DNA of 64,000 nucleotides from an uncultured Lachnospiraceae bacterium (GTDB lineage Bacteria > Bacillota > Clostridia > Lachnospirales > Lachnospiraceae). The stretch spans positions 18,349 through 82,348 of the forward strand of contig CAMUYA010000014.1 in assembly GCA_947164865.1 (NCBI GenBank), in the 5' to 3' direction. Numbering within the stretch: the stretch's first letter is position 1; each line of letters starts with the position of its first letter. A program made the translations under genes and the position numbers. Shown piece after piece: positions 25,210 to 34,973 of the stretch. The notes beneath the pieces are model-generated. The model was not told where the DNA came from. It searched no databases and was given only the letters and a program-made list of their open reading frames with translations.

Positions 25210-26898
25210 ATGAAATATATCTTATTATCCGTTATACCGGTTTTGTTTGCGGCGCTTTATATCCGGGGAATCATCCTTGAGAGAAACAGGCGCCGCATGA
25301 TTTATGATTCTTTTATCAAGGATTACGGCAAAAAAAGGAAAAAAGAATACACCCATGGTAAAGCTCATCTTGACGGAATCCTGAAGAGAGCAAATATTAA
25401 GGATTCTGTGGATGAGATCACCTGGAGCGATCTCGATATGGATGCCGTATTTGAGCGCATCGATCACACCAGGTCCGCTGCGGGAGAGGAGTATCTCTAT
25501 TACCTCCTGCATGATACGGGCAATACCTCCAATGCGAAAGAGATCGACCGATTAGCAGACAGTATCGAAAAAGACAGCTCCGTTATGGGGGATGTTATGA
25601 TGTCCCTTTTCAGGCTGGGATATGCGGGAGAAATATCTCCCTTGGATCAGCTGGAGCTTATTACAGATAAAAAGGGTCGGTTTCCCGTTATTCATCTTAT
25701 AGCAGACTTTCTGTATATTCCCGCAATAGTTTTGATCTTTATAGACAATATCAGTCCGATGATAGGAGCCGGACTTGTTTTTGCGCTTCTTATTTTCAAC
25801 ATAATTTCATATTTCAGGATGAGAAGCGATATGGAAGATCTTTTATACACCCTGGGATTTGTTATAAGGCTTTCCTCCGAAGCAATCTGCTTAAACAATC
25901 GCTCATTTGATTTCTTAAAAGATGAAAACAGGAGAATTGAGGAATTAACGCCCTTTTTAAGATCTGTAAAATCCAAAGGAAAATATCTTTCCATATCGGG
26001 AAGAAGTGCAGGATCCTCGGGAAGTCCGGTGGATGTCTTATTGAATTATCTCAATATGATATTTCATATCGATCTGATACAGTATCAGCTCCTTATCGGT
26101 AAAATGAGCGGCAGAAAAGAAGACATAAAGTGGCTGTATTATCTTTTCGGCAAATTAGATGCCGCTATCAGTGTGGGTGATTTCAGAAAGTCCCTTGATT
26201 TTTATTGCAAGCCCTGTTTTAAGGTGTTTAACGCTTCCGAAAGGTCAAGCATAGGCTTAACTGTAAGGGAAGGCTATCATCCGCTGATCGAGAAGCATGT
26301 GGACAATTCCATAGATACATATAAAGGTATACTTCTTACAGGGTCCAACGCTTCGGGTAAATCGACATTTTTAAGGATGATAGCCGTAAATGCTATCCTG
26401 GCTCAGACTATTTATACCGCCTGTGCCAAAGAATATTCGGCACCGGTTTACGTGATATATTCTTCAATTGCTTTAAAAGACAACCTTCTCGGCGGAGAGA
26501 GTTATTTTATAGTTGAAATAAGATCTCTTAAAAGGATAATCGATGCTCTTGATCCCGATAAGCCGCTTTTATGCTTTGTGGATGAAGTGCTGAGGGGGAC
26601 GAATACAGTTGAGAGGATCAGCGCATCGGGTGTGATCCTTGAATACCTTTCGGGGAAAAATGCATTATGCTTTGCCGCCACCCATGACGGAGAGCTTGCG
26701 GATAAAATGGATGGAATGTTTGAAAATTACCATTTCAGCGAGACCGTTTCGGAGGAGAGTGTGAAATTTGATTATCTCTTAAAGCCGGGCAAAGCCCAGA
26801 CGCGAAACGCGATCAAGCTTCTAAAGGTTTTCGGATATCCGGAATGCATTACCGAGGAAGCATCGATAGAGGCAGTTAAACTTGACTCAAAAGGATAA
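25210..26898 (+). CDS. Membrane-associated MutS-like ATPase
   Basis: 562-residue protein whose C-terminal part is the MutS ATPase domain: Walker A TGSNASGKSTFLRM, Walker B CFVDEVLRGTNTVER, and AATHDGEL. The mismatch-binding and connector domains are absent. In their place are an N-terminal membrane segment (ILLSVIPVLFAALYI) and a hydrophobic pair near 165-205 (FLYIPAIVLIFI, GLVFALLIFNIISY). Such proteins are common in Clostridia and Bacteroidetes, with unknown function. The start is ATG 25210, with GGAG eight bases upstream; the TTG at 25186 is less likely. Confidence 0.85.
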   Translation: MKYILLSVIPVLFAALYIRGIILERNRRRMIYDSFIKDYGKKRKKEYTHGKAHLDGILKRANIKDSVDEITWSDLDMDAVFERIDHTRSAAGEEYLYYLLHDTGNTSNAKEIDRLADSIEKDSSVMGDVMMSLFRLGYAGEISPLDQLELITDKKGRFPVIHLIADFLYIPAIVLIFIDNISPMIGAGLVFALLIFNIISYFRMRSDMEDLLYTLGFVIRLSSEAICLNNRSFDFLKDENRRIEELTPFLRSVKSKGKYLSISGRSAGSSGSPVDVLLNYLNMIFHIDLIQYQLLIGKMSGRKEDIKWLYYLFGKLDAAISVGDFRKSLDFYCKPCFKVFNASERSSIGLTVREGYHPLIEKHVDNSIDTYKGILLTGSNASGKSTFLRMIAVNAILAQTIYTACAKEYSAPVYVIYSSIALKDNLLGGESYFIVEIRSLKRIIDALDPDKPLLCFVDEVLRGTNTVERISASGVILEYLSGKNALCFAATHDGELADKMDGMFENYHFSETVSEESVKFDYLLKPGKAQTRNAIKLLKVFGYPECITEEASIEAVKLDSKG

Positions 26899-26935
26899 AA
26901 GATATATACTGAATCTTGATGCAGGAGGAACAAAA

Positions 26936-27109
26936 ATGGTAAATTTTGGATTATTTGTAAGTGAGTTTCTCAAATATTTTATTACGCTTCTGATCATTGT
27001 GGCTGTTGCCGCAGTAGGCTTTATAGTCGGAAGGATCATCAGAAAGAGCGTTGATAAAAAGAAAGCATCCGAAGAGTTAAATGAAAAAGGTGCAGGCGAG
27101 GATGCGTGA
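26936..27109 (+). CDS. Small single-pass membrane protein
   Basis: 57 residues with one hydrophobic segment (FITLLIIVAVAAVGFIVG) followed by a basic stretch (RRI-type, IIRKSVDKKK) and an acidic tail. A strong GCAGGAGG site lies before the ATG at 26936, which decides against the longer in-frame ORF that overlaps the MutS-like gene. I do not recognise a family. It may work with the membrane MutS-like protein 37 bases upstream, but that is only proximity. Confidence 0.7.
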   Translation: MVNFGLFVSEFLKYFITLLIIVAVAAVGFIVGRIIRKSVDKKKASEELNEKGAGEDA

Positions 27110-27215
27110 CCTGTGCTTTCATAAAGTGTATTTTTATTTACACCTCTCTTGCATGCATTGAGGATTTATTCTTCAGCGTCTGCCTGGGAGGTTGTTTTTA
27201 ATCATTCGGAGCGTT

Positions 27216-28205
27216 ATGGCTAAACTGGTGGGACAGAAAACAAAACTAATATACATATTGCGGATACTCGAAAGGTTTACGGATGAAAACCATTCGATCA
27301 CTACTGCACAGATAATCGATAAGCTCAAAGAACTTGAGGTATCAGCCGACCGTAAAACTCTGTATTCCGATATATCGACACTCAGGGAGCTTGGATACGA
27401 TATCGAACAGGAACCTACAAGAACCGGCGGCGGATGGAGACTCATATCCCGCGATTTTGAGCTGCCGGAGCTTAAGCTGCTGGTTGATGCGATACAGTCT
27501 TCGAAATTCATTACCGGAAAGAAATCCCGTGATCTTATTAAAAAGCTTGGTTCTCTAACAAGTATATATGATGCGGCCAAATTAAACAGGCAGGTACATG
27601 TATCCGGAAGGATAAAATCCGAAAACGAATCGATTTTCTACATTGTGGACGAGATACAGAGCGCCATTCAGGAAAACCATCCCATTTTATTTACATACCT
27701 CGTATGGAATACAAGAAAAGAGCTTGTTTCAAAAGGACGCGAGAAGCGTGTTATAAGCCCATGGGCGCTAATCTGGAAAGACGAAAACTATTATCTTGTC
27801 GGATATGATGACGAAGCTTCGCAGATAAAGCATTTTCGAGTGGATAAGATGTCAAATGTATCTATACTCCCGGATAAGAGAAAAGGCTCTAAAGAGTTTT
27901 CCAAGATAGATCTGACCACTTATTCAGATATGACATTCGGCATGATGGGTGGTGAGACGGAAGCTGTGACATTTGAGTTTCCGGAGAGACTTGTCGGCGT
28001 TGTTATCGACAGATTCGGTAAAGATATAGCCATCTCAAAATGCTCTGAGGGAAGGTTCAGAGTAAGGACCAATGTGGTGGTGAGCGGACAACTGTATGGC
28101 TGGCTGTGCGGTCTCGGCCCGGAATGCAGCATACATGCTCCCGATAATGTGAGAGATGATTATATCAAATGGCTCAGATCAATAATAAAACATCAAAGTA
28201 ATTAA
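27216..28205 (+). CDS. WYL-domain transcriptional regulator
   Basis: DeoR-type winged helix at the N terminus (LIYILRILERFTDENHSITTA, VSADRKTLYSDISTLRELG) followed by a WYL ligand-sensing domain (PILFTYLVWN, VISPWALIWKDENYYLVGYD) and a C-terminal WCX-type domain. 330 residues. The start at 27216 has CGGAG upstream. The target and ligand are unknown. It sits 14 bases before the aminotransferase gene and may be co-transcribed with it. Confidence 0.88.
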   Translation: MAKLVGQKTKLIYILRILERFTDENHSITTAQIIDKLKELEVSADRKTLYSDISTLRELGYDIEQEPTRTGGGWRLISRDFELPELKLLVDAIQSSKFITGKKSRDLIKKLGSLTSIYDAAKLNRQVHVSGRIKSENESIFYIVDEIQSAIQENHPILFTYLVWNTRKELVSKGREKRVISPWALIWKDENYYLVGYDDEASQIKHFRVDKMSNVSILPDKRKGSKEFSKIDLTTYSDMTFGMMGGETEAVTFEFPERLVGVVIDRFGKDIAISKCSEGRFRVRTNVVVSGQLYGWLCGLGPECSIHAPDNVRDDYIKWLRSIIKHQSN

Positions 28206-28219
28206 GAAAAGGTGTAAAA

Positions 28220-29410
28220 ATGAACATTAGATTTGCAGACAGAATGAAAGATTATGAAGAAGGGATCTTTCAGGTACTTAACGAAAAAAAGCTTGAAAGG
28301 GAAAAAGCTGGAAAAAGAGTGTTTAACTTTTCGGTGGGAACCCCGGATTTTAAGCCACCGCAGCATATAGTGGACGCTTTTTGCGAAGCTGCCAAAATAC
28401 CTGAGAACTACAAGTATTCTCTAAGGGATATTCCCGAGCTGACAAAGGCCGTGGAAGAAAGATACAGAAAAAGATACGGAGTAGAGCTTAATGATGATGA
28501 GATTATGAGTGTATACGGCTCACAGGAGGGGATAACTCATATAGCCTTTGCTATAGTTAATCCCGGAGATGTAGTGCTTGTGCCCGATCCCGGTTATCCT
28601 ATCTTTTCAATAGGACCTTCCCTTGCAGGGGCTAAAATAGTTCCCTACAGGCTTTACGAGGAGAAAGGCTATCTCCCGGATCTTAACGAGATAGCTGTGA
28701 AGCATGGAAAGAACGCACCTGCTGCAGACAGGGCGAAGGCAATAATAGTATCATATCCATTAAATCCTGTATGTAAATGTGCTCCCGACTCCTTCTACGA
28801 AGAGCTTATAAAGTGGGCGAAGGAAAATGAGATCTTTATCATTCATGACAATGCATATTCGGATATAGTTTACGACGGAAAGAAGGGAAGATCCATTCTT
28901 TCTTATGAAGGAGCCAAAGAGTGCTGCGTTGAGTTTTACTCTCTTTCCAAATCCTTTAATTACACCGGAGCCAGAATGAGCTTTGTTGTGGGTAATAAGG
29001 ATTTTGTGGCAGTGTTTAAGAGGTTCAGATCGCAGATAGATTACGGAATCTTTCTACCCGTTCAGTACGGTGCAATCGCTGCTCTTACAGGAGATGACAA
29101 GTGCGTGCTGGATCAGTGCAAAGAGTATGAAGAAAGAAGAAATGCACTCTGTGACGGGTTAACCAAGATAGGTTGGAATTTTGAGAGAAGCCAGGGCACA
29201 ATGTTTGCATGGACAGCCATCCCCGCAAAGTACGGAGATGATGATGTGGCTTTTGTTATGGATCTTTTTGAGAAGACCGGTGTTCTTTGTACTCCGGGTA
29301 GCAGTTTCGGAGATTTAGGCAAGGGACATGTCAGATTTGCACTGGTTCTGCCGGTTGATGTGATCAATGAAGCGGTTGACATAATTTCAAACAGTGATGT
29401 GTTGAAATAA
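28220..29410 (+). CDS. Class I/II PLP-dependent aminotransferase
   Basis: 396-residue fold-type I aminotransferase. Seen motifs are FSVGTPDFKPP, GSQEGITHIAFAIVNPGD, PDPGYPIF, SYPLNPVC and HDNAYSD, with the PLP Lys as K244 in YSLSKSFNYTGAR and the substrate Arg in GHVRFALV. It resembles the LL-diaminopimelate and alanine/aspartate aminotransferase branches, but I cannot fix the substrate. It lies between a WYL regulator and nrdD, which gives no pathway clue. Confidence 0.85.
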   Translation: MNIRFADRMKDYEEGIFQVLNEKKLEREKAGKRVFNFSVGTPDFKPPQHIVDAFCEAAKIPENYKYSLRDIPELTKAVEERYRKRYGVELNDDEIMSVYGSQEGITHIAFAIVNPGDVVLVPDPGYPIFSIGPSLAGAKIVPYRLYEEKGYLPDLNEIAVKHGKNAPAADRAKAIIVSYPLNPVCKCAPDSFYEELIKWAKENEIFIIHDNAYSDIVYDGKKGRSILSYEGAKECCVEFYSLSKSFNYTGARMSFVVGNKDFVAVFKRFRSQIDYGIFLPVQYGAIAALTGDDKCVLDQCKEYEERRNALCDGLTKIGWNFERSQGTMFAWTAIPAKYGDDDVAFVMDLFEKTGVLCTPGSSFGDLGKGHVRFALVLPVDVINEAVDIISNSDVLK

Positions 29411-29440
29411 TTATGTAAACCATTATCAGAGGACGGTTTC

Positions 29441-31594
29441 ATGGAATATAGCGAAAAATACAAGCCTTCAAAGAACGTATTTGTCATTAAGAAAGACGGC
29501 AGTAAAGTGCCTTTTGATGTGCAGAAGGTTATAAATGCCGTTCAGAAAAGTGCCTTTCGCGCAATGGTTACTTTTTCCGAAGATGACAAAGAGAATATCT
29601 GCAGATATGTCATAAAAAGAGTGGATGATTCCGGCGATACCGAGATCCACATTCCTTTGATGCATAATATTGTTGAAGGAGCGCTTGAATCAGTGCATCC
29701 CGAAGTGGCAAAGAGCTACAGGGATTACCGGAATTATAAGCAGGACTTTATCCATATGCTGGATGATGTGTACCGGAAGAGCCAGTCCATAATGTATATC
29801 GGGGACAAGGAGAATTCCAATACCGACTCGGCCCTCGTATCCACCAGAAGAAGTCTTATCTTCAACGAACTGAACCGTCAGCTCTATCAGAAATTCTTTA
29901 TGACTCAGGAAGAGATACAGGCCAATAATGACGGATATATCTATATACATGATATGTCAGCCAGGCGTGACACCATGAACTGCTGTCTTTTTGATATCGA
30001 AAATGTGCTGAGCGGCGGATTTGAGATGGGGAATGTCTGGTATAATGAGCCGAAGACATTAGATGTAGCCTTTGACGTAATGGGAGATATCATCCTGTCG
30101 GCTGCCAGTCAGCAGTACGGCGGTTTTACCATTTCCTGCGTGGATAAGATATTAAAGCCTTACGCGGAGAAATCTTTTAACAAATATTACCTGAAATACC
30201 AGAGGCTCGGTATCGACGATGAGACAGCCGACAGAACAGCTCTCGAAGATATAACAAAGGAGTTCGAGCAGGGATTCCAAGGTTGGGAATATAAGTTTAA
30301 TACAGTGGCTTCAAGCAGAGGCGATTATCCTTTTATCACCATGACTATAGGCCTCGGACAGAGCCGTTTCGAAAAGCTTGCATCCACTATGATGCTTGAG
30401 GTCAGGAAGAATGGACAGGGTAAGAAAGGCTTTAAGAAGCCGGTACTGTTCCCCAAGATCGTCTTTCTGTATGACGAAAAGCTCCACGGAAAGGGTGGGC
30501 CGCTGGAAGATGTTTTCGAAGCCGGAGTGCAGTGTTCGGCCAAGAGCATGTATCCCGACTGGCTCTCGTTAACGGGAGAGGGATATGTACCGTCGATCTA
30601 TAAAAAGTATGGGCAGGTTATCTCCCCCATGGGCTGCAGAGCTTTTCTTTCGCCATATTTTAAAAGAGGAGGGCTTCATCCTGCGGATGAAGACGATGAA
30701 CCGGTATTTCTCGGGCGGTTTAACATAGGCGTTGTATCATTGCATCTTCCGATGATCCTGGCCAAATCAAGAAAAGAGAATAAAGATTTCTATGAAGTGC
30801 TGGATTATTATCTCGAGATGATAAGAAGAATACATCTTCGCACCTATGATTATCTTGGAGAGATGACGGCATCCACCAATCCTCTGGCGTATTGCGAGGG
30901 AGGATTCTACGGCGGAAAGCTGGGGCTGCATGATAAGATAAAGCCTATACTTAAAGCGGCTACAGCATCTTTCGGAATAACGGCACTAAATGAACTTCAG
31001 GAGCTTTACAATGGCAGATCGCTGGTTGAAGACGGTGAGTTTGCTCTTGAAGTAATGAAGTATATCAACGAAAAGATCGCAAAATTCAAGGAGGAGGACG
31101 GTAAGCTCTACGCGATATACGGAACACCGGCCGAGAATCTTTGCGGACTTCAGGTGACGCAGTTCCGAAACATTTACGGCATAGTTGAAGGCGTTTCCGA
31201 CAGGCCTTATGTGTCAAACAGTTTCCACTGTCACGTCACGGAAGATATCACACCGATCGAAAAGCAGGATTATGAAAAAAGATTCTGGGATTATTTTAAC
31301 GGCGGTAAGATCCAGTATGTCAAATACCCGATAAGCTATAATTACGAAGCTATAAGGACACTTATAAGACGTGCTATGGATATGGGCTTTTATGAAGGTG
31401 TGAACATGTCCCTTGCATATTGCGACGACTGTGGGCATGAAGAGCTTGAGATGGACGTATGTCCTAAATGCGGAAGCAGAAATCTTACCAAGATAGACAG
31501 GATGAACGGTTATTTATCCTATTCCCGTGTGCATGGCGATACAAGACTTAACGCCGCTAAAATGGCGGAGATAGCTGAACGGAAATCGATGTAG
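29441..31594 (+). CDS. nrdD: Anaerobic ribonucleoside-triphosphate reductase, catalytic subunit
   Basis: Class III glycyl-radical enzyme that makes dNTPs without oxygen. An N-terminal ATP cone (VIKKDGSKVPFDVQKVINAV) precedes the barrel (MNCCLFDIENVLSGGFEMG). The C terminus has a zinc site at C661, C664, C674 and C677 and the glycyl-radical motif DRMNGYLS with G690. 717 residues. It is followed at one base by its activase nrdG. Its presence shows an anaerobic or facultative lifestyle. Confidence 0.96.
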   Translation: MEYSEKYKPSKNVFVIKKDGSKVPFDVQKVINAVQKSAFRAMVTFSEDDKENICRYVIKRVDDSGDTEIHIPLMHNIVEGALESVHPEVAKSYRDYRNYKQDFIHMLDDVYRKSQSIMYIGDKENSNTDSALVSTRRSLIFNELNRQLYQKFFMTQEEIQANNDGYIYIHDMSARRDTMNCCLFDIENVLSGGFEMGNVWYNEPKTLDVAFDVMGDIILSAASQQYGGFTISCVDKILKPYAEKSFNKYYLKYQRLGIDDETADRTALEDITKEFEQGFQGWEYKFNTVASSRGDYPFITMTIGLGQSRFEKLASTMMLEVRKNGQGKKGFKKPVLFPKIVFLYDEKLHGKGGPLEDVFEAGVQCSAKSMYPDWLSLTGEGYVPSIYKKYGQVISPMGCRAFLSPYFKRGGLHPADEDDEPVFLGRFNIGVVSLHLPMILAKSRKENKDFYEVLDYYLEMIRRIHLRTYDYLGEMTASTNPLAYCEGGFYGGKLGLHDKIKPILKAATASFGITALNELQELYNGRSLVEDGEFALEVMKYINEKIAKFKEEDGKLYAIYGTPAENLCGLQVTQFRNIYGIVEGVSDRPYVSNSFHCHVTEDITPIEKQDYEKRFWDYFNGGKIQYVKYPISYNYEAIRTLIRRAMDMGFYEGVNMSLAYCDDCGHEELEMDVCPKCGSRNLTKIDRMNGYLSYSRVHGDTRLNAAKMAEIAERKSM

Positions 31595-31595
31595 T

Positions 31596-32057
31596 ATGAG
31601 ATATCATGATATTACAAAAGATGATATGAAAAACGGTGACGGACTGAGGGCCGTACTGTGGCTTTCGGGGTGTGAGCATGCGTGCCCGGGCTGTCAGAAC
31701 CCGGTTACATGGGATCCCGATGACGGACTGTTGTTTGACGAAAATGCAAAAGAGGAGTTGTTTGATATACTCGGAAGGGATTATATCAGCGGGCTTACGT
31801 TATCGGGGGGAGATCCTCTTTTTCCGGGGAACAGATCCGAAGTGCTAAGCCTGCTTAAAGAGGTAAGAGAGAGGTTCCCCTCCAAAACGATCTGGTGTTA
31901 TACCGGATATACTTACGAAGATATAGCCTGCCTTGAACATATAAAATATATCGATGTGCTTGTGGACGGAAAGTATGTTGAAAGCTTAAAAGACAACAAA
32001 TATGAATGGGCGGGAAGCACCAATCAGAGAGTTATCGATCTAAGGAGAAAAGAATAA
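31596..32057 (+). CDS. nrdG: Anaerobic ribonucleotide reductase activating protein (radical SAM)
   Basis: Activates NrdD by forming its glycyl radical with S-adenosylmethionine and a 4Fe-4S cluster held by C26, C30 and C33 (CEHACPGC, CX3CX2C). LTLSGGDPLFPGN is the SAM-binding GGE-like region, and IWCYTGYTYEDI follows. The length of 153 residues is standard. The stop TAA shares its last base with the dut start. Confidence 0.96.
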   Translation: MRYHDITKDDMKNGDGLRAVLWLSGCEHACPGCQNPVTWDPDDGLLFDENAKEELFDILGRDYISGLTLSGGDPLFPGNRSEVLSLLKEVRERFPSKTIWCYTGYTYEDIACLEHIKYIDVLVDGKYVESLKDNKYEWAGSTNQRVIDLRRKE

Positions 32058-32563
32058 TGAAGGCAGTTGCAAAGTTTGAAAAGGTATCATTTGATCAGTT
32101 TAAAGCGGGGATGGACGGCATGGGCTTTTCCGATGATGATGTCAGATCCATGTATGATAATATAGTCATTCCCAAAAGAGCCACAGCATATTCCGCAGGG
32201 TATGATATTCATACACCCTTTGCTTTATCCTTAAAACCCGGTGAATCCATAAAGATTCCCACAGGAATAAGATGCCGCATCAATGAGGATTATGCCCTTT
32301 TCGTTTTTCCCAGGAGCGGCCTTGGATTCAAGTTCCGCTTTCAGCTTAACAATACTGTGGGAGTTATAGACAGCGACTATTACGGATCTGACAATGAGGG
32401 ACATATCTTTGTCAAGATGATGAATGATTCCAATGAGGGCAAAACCGTTGAACTTAAAGCAGGAGATGCCTTTGCTCAGGGTATATTCATGCAGTATGGC
32501 ATCACCGAGGATGATGATGCGGACGGAGTGAGGAACGGCGGATTCGGAAGCACGTCAAAATAA
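32057..32563 (+). CDS. dut: dUTP diphosphatase-like protein
   Basis: Trimeric dUTPase/dCTP deaminase fold, which keeps uracil out of DNA and supplies dUMP for dTMP. Motifs 1 to 5 are visible: AYSAGYDIHTP, PRSGLGFKF, GVIDSDYYGSDNEGHIF, DAFAQGIF and NGGFGSTSK. An extra N-terminal stretch of about 35 residues precedes motif 1. The start at 32057 has AAGGAG upstream. The context after nrdD-nrdG makes a nucleotide-synthesis group. Some members are dUTPase-like with other specificity, so the exact substrate is a family inference. Confidence 0.88.
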   Translation: MKAVAKFEKVSFDQFKAGMDGMGFSDDDVRSMYDNIVIPKRATAYSAGYDIHTPFALSLKPGESIKIPTGIRCRINEDYALFVFPRSGLGFKFRFQLNNTVGVIDSDYYGSDNEGHIFVKMMNDSNEGKTVELKAGDAFAQGIFMQYGITEDDDADGVRNGGFGSTSK

Positions 32564-32621
32564 CTCCTTTTAAAACGGGAATTTTTGTGCAAAAAGAATT
32601 GTTTAAATAGGCTTGTTTCAA

Positions 32622-32650
32622 TTGTGAAAATCCATAGTTTATGGTAATAT
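32622..32650 (+). promoter_or_regulatory. Promoter for the degV-miaB-mutS-mutL-miaA run
   Basis: TTGTGA (32622-32627) and TAATAT (32645-32650) are 17 bases apart, with TATGG before the -10 hexamer, giving an extended -10. The leader to the degV ATG at 32694 is about 37 nt, with a GGAGGA ribosome site. Confidence 0.65.
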
Positions 32651-32693
32651 TTTAAAGGCTGAGGGGAAGAAAATACAATCGGAGGATCGTAAG

Positions 32694-33563
32694 ATGTGGA
32701 AGCTTGTGACCGACAGCTCGGCAGATATGCCCAAGAGCTTTTATGAAGAAAATGATATAGGAGTTGCTAACCTTTCCTGTCTTATCGACGGTGAGGTAGT
32801 ATGGGGTCGCGATAAGGACATTTCTCCGACTATGTTTTATCAGATGATGAGAGACGGAGCTAAGCCCACGACATCGCAGATGACTCCTCTTCAGGCTAAG
32901 GAGTTCTTCCTTGAGTTTATCGAGGACTATGATGAGATATTGTATATAGCATTTACTTCCGGCCTTTCAGGTACTGTTAACAGCGGCAGGATCGCCGCCG
33001 AAGAGGTAATGGATGAGCATCCGGGGAAGAAGATAATAGTTGTTGACTCCCTTTGTGCCGCAATGGGTCAGGGCCTGCTTTTGTACTATTGCAACAAGAT
33101 GAAGCAGGAAGGCGCCGATATTAGAAAGGTTGCCGACTTTGCCGAGTCTCATAAGCTCAATTTTGTACATCTTTTCACGGTTGATAATCTGTTTGACCTT
33201 TGGAGAGGCGGAAGAGTCAGCAAGACAAGTGCTCTTATCGGAACACTTGCTGCCATAAAGCCCATGCTCCATGTCAACTACGAGGGAAGGCTTATCTCGG
33301 TTGACAAGGTAAGGGGCAGAAAGAAAGCTTTAAACTGGCTTGTAGACACCATGGATGAAAAGATGGGAAGCTACAGAGAGCAGAACAAAGAGATGATCAT
33401 GATCAACCACGGTGACTGCCTTGAAGACGCTGAAGCCCTCAGAGACATGATCAAAGAACGTTTCGGATATGAGAATTTCATGATCAATAATCTGAGTCCC
33501 GTTATCGGCGCTCATACAGGTCCCAGTCTCATAGCCCTGTTCTTTATGGGAGATGAAAGATAA
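32694..33563 (+). CDS. DegV family fatty-acid-binding protein
   Basis: 289-residue DegV protein. These bind a fatty acid and can act as FakB partners of a fatty acid kinase; FakA is not in the window. Family features are LVTDSSADMP, the second-domain TSGLSGTVNSG, VVDSLCAAMGQGLLL, LWRGGRVSKTSALIG and the C-terminal VIGAHTGPSLIALFF. The stop codon abuts the miaB ATG. Confidence 0.93.
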   Translation: MWKLVTDSSADMPKSFYEENDIGVANLSCLIDGEVVWGRDKDISPTMFYQMMRDGAKPTTSQMTPLQAKEFFLEFIEDYDEILYIAFTSGLSGTVNSGRIAAEEVMDEHPGKKIIVVDSLCAAMGQGLLLYYCNKMKQEGADIRKVADFAESHKLNFVHLFTVDNLFDLWRGGRVSKTSALIGTLAAIKPMLHVNYEGRLISVDKVRGRKKALNWLVDTMDEKMGSYREQNKEMIMINHGDCLEDAEALRDMIKERFGYENFMINNLSPVIGAHTGPSLIALFFMGDER

Positions 33564-34955
33564 ATGACGGGTTCTTCTACAGAAAAAAATATTGAAAGGG
33601 CGCGGAAACAGGTGCATATCCTCACTGATAAGCTCGGACGTGTTCCCACCGCCTGTGTTGTGACATTCGGTTGTCAGATGAATGCGCGCGATTCCGAAAA
33701 GCTTACCGGTATCTTGATACAGGCAGGCTTTTTACTTGTTGAAGAAGAGTCCGCGGATTTTGTTATTTATAATACCTGTACAGTGCGTGATAATGCTAAT
33801 CAGCGTGTGTACGGCAGGCTTGGAGTGTGCGGCGGATTCAAGAAAAAGAATCCCTACATGAAGATCGCACTCTGCGGATGTATGATGCAGGAGCCTTCGG
33901 TGATCGAAAAGATCAAGACCAGCTACAGATTTGTGGATCTGATCTTCGGTACGCACAACCTTTACAGATTTCCGGAATACCTTGCGGACGTTCTCGAACA
34001 GGACAGACAGATAATAGATATCTGGAAGGAACCGGATAAGATCGAGGAGGATCTCCCTGTATCAAGGAAATATCCCTTTAAATCAGGGGTTAATATCATG
34101 TTTGGCTGCAATAATTTCTGCACTTATTGCATTGTGCCCTATGTACGCGGAAGGGAAAGAAGCCGTGAGCCGAAAGAGATAATCAGGGAAATTGAGAATC
34201 TGGCATCTCAGGGAGTTATAGAGGTTATGCTCCTTGGACAAAATGTCAATTCTTACGGTAAGGGACTGGATGATGAGATTTCATTCCCCGCGCTTTTGAA
34301 AGAGATCGAGAAGATAGACGGGATAAAGCGGATCCGCTTTATGACTTCACATCCAAAAGATCTGTCCGACGAACTGATTGAAACGATAAGGGATTCTAAA
34401 AAGATATGCAGGCATATACATCTGCCCCTTCAGTCGGGTTCATCAAGGATCCTTAAAGCCATGAACCGTTGTTATGACAAAGAAAAGTATCTTGCCCTTG
34501 CGGCTAAGATAAGAGCACAGATCCTCGATGTTTCCATCACCACCGATATTATCGTTGGATTCCCCGGAGAGACTCCGGAAGATGTGGATGAAACGATAGA
34601 TGTTATCCGCAAGGTGGAATATGATAATGCATTTACATTTATCTATTCCAAAAGAACCGGTACGCCGGCCGCTTCCATGCCCGATCAGGTAGACGATAAG
34701 CAGGCTCACGAGCAGTTCGACCGCGTGCTTGAGGAAGTACAGAAATACGCAAAAAAGCAGAGTTCACGATTTGAAGGACGGGTTATGGAGGCTCTTGTGG
34801 AGGAAGTAAACGAAAACGATCCTTCACTTTTAACAGGGAGACTGTCCAACAATGTGATAGTTCATTTTCCCGGAGAACACAGCCTTGTAGGCTCGCTTGT
34901 AAATGTTAAGTTAAACGAGTGCAGGGGATTTTATTACCTGGGTGAACAGGTATAG
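33564..34955 (+). CDS. miaB: tRNA-2-methylthio-N6-dimethylallyladenosine synthase MiaB
   Basis: Radical SAM methylthiotransferase that acts on i6A37 of tRNA, the product of MiaA encoded downstream. It has an N-terminal MTTase domain (VVTFGCQMNARDSEK, IYNTCTVRDNAN, ALCGCMMQE), the radical SAM motif FGCNNFCTYCIVPYVRG, and a C-terminal TRAM domain. 463 residues. The miaB-mutS-mutL-miaA order is conserved in Clostridia. Confidence 0.97.
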   Translation: MTGSSTEKNIERARKQVHILTDKLGRVPTACVVTFGCQMNARDSEKLTGILIQAGFLLVEEESADFVIYNTCTVRDNANQRVYGRLGVCGGFKKKNPYMKIALCGCMMQEPSVIEKIKTSYRFVDLIFGTHNLYRFPEYLADVLEQDRQIIDIWKEPDKIEEDLPVSRKYPFKSGVNIMFGCNNFCTYCIVPYVRGRERSREPKEIIREIENLASQGVIEVMLLGQNVNSYGKGLDDEISFPALLKEIEKIDGIKRIRFMTSHPKDLSDELIETIRDSKKICRHIHLPLQSGSSRILKAMNRCYDKEKYLALAAKIRAQILDVSITTDIIVGFPGETPEDVDETIDVIRKVEYDNAFTFIYSKRTGTPAASMPDQVDDKQAHEQFDRVLEEVQKYAKKQSSRFEGRVMEALVEEVNENDPSLLTGRLSNNVIVHFPGEHSLVGSLVNVKLNECRGFYYLGEQV

Positions 34956-34973
34956 TTACAAAAGGTTACTTAA

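Noticed and set aside
27110..27215. Terminator after the small membrane protein
   Set aside because: GTGTA/TACAC is short and the sequence after it is not a T-run; the evidence is too weak to call.
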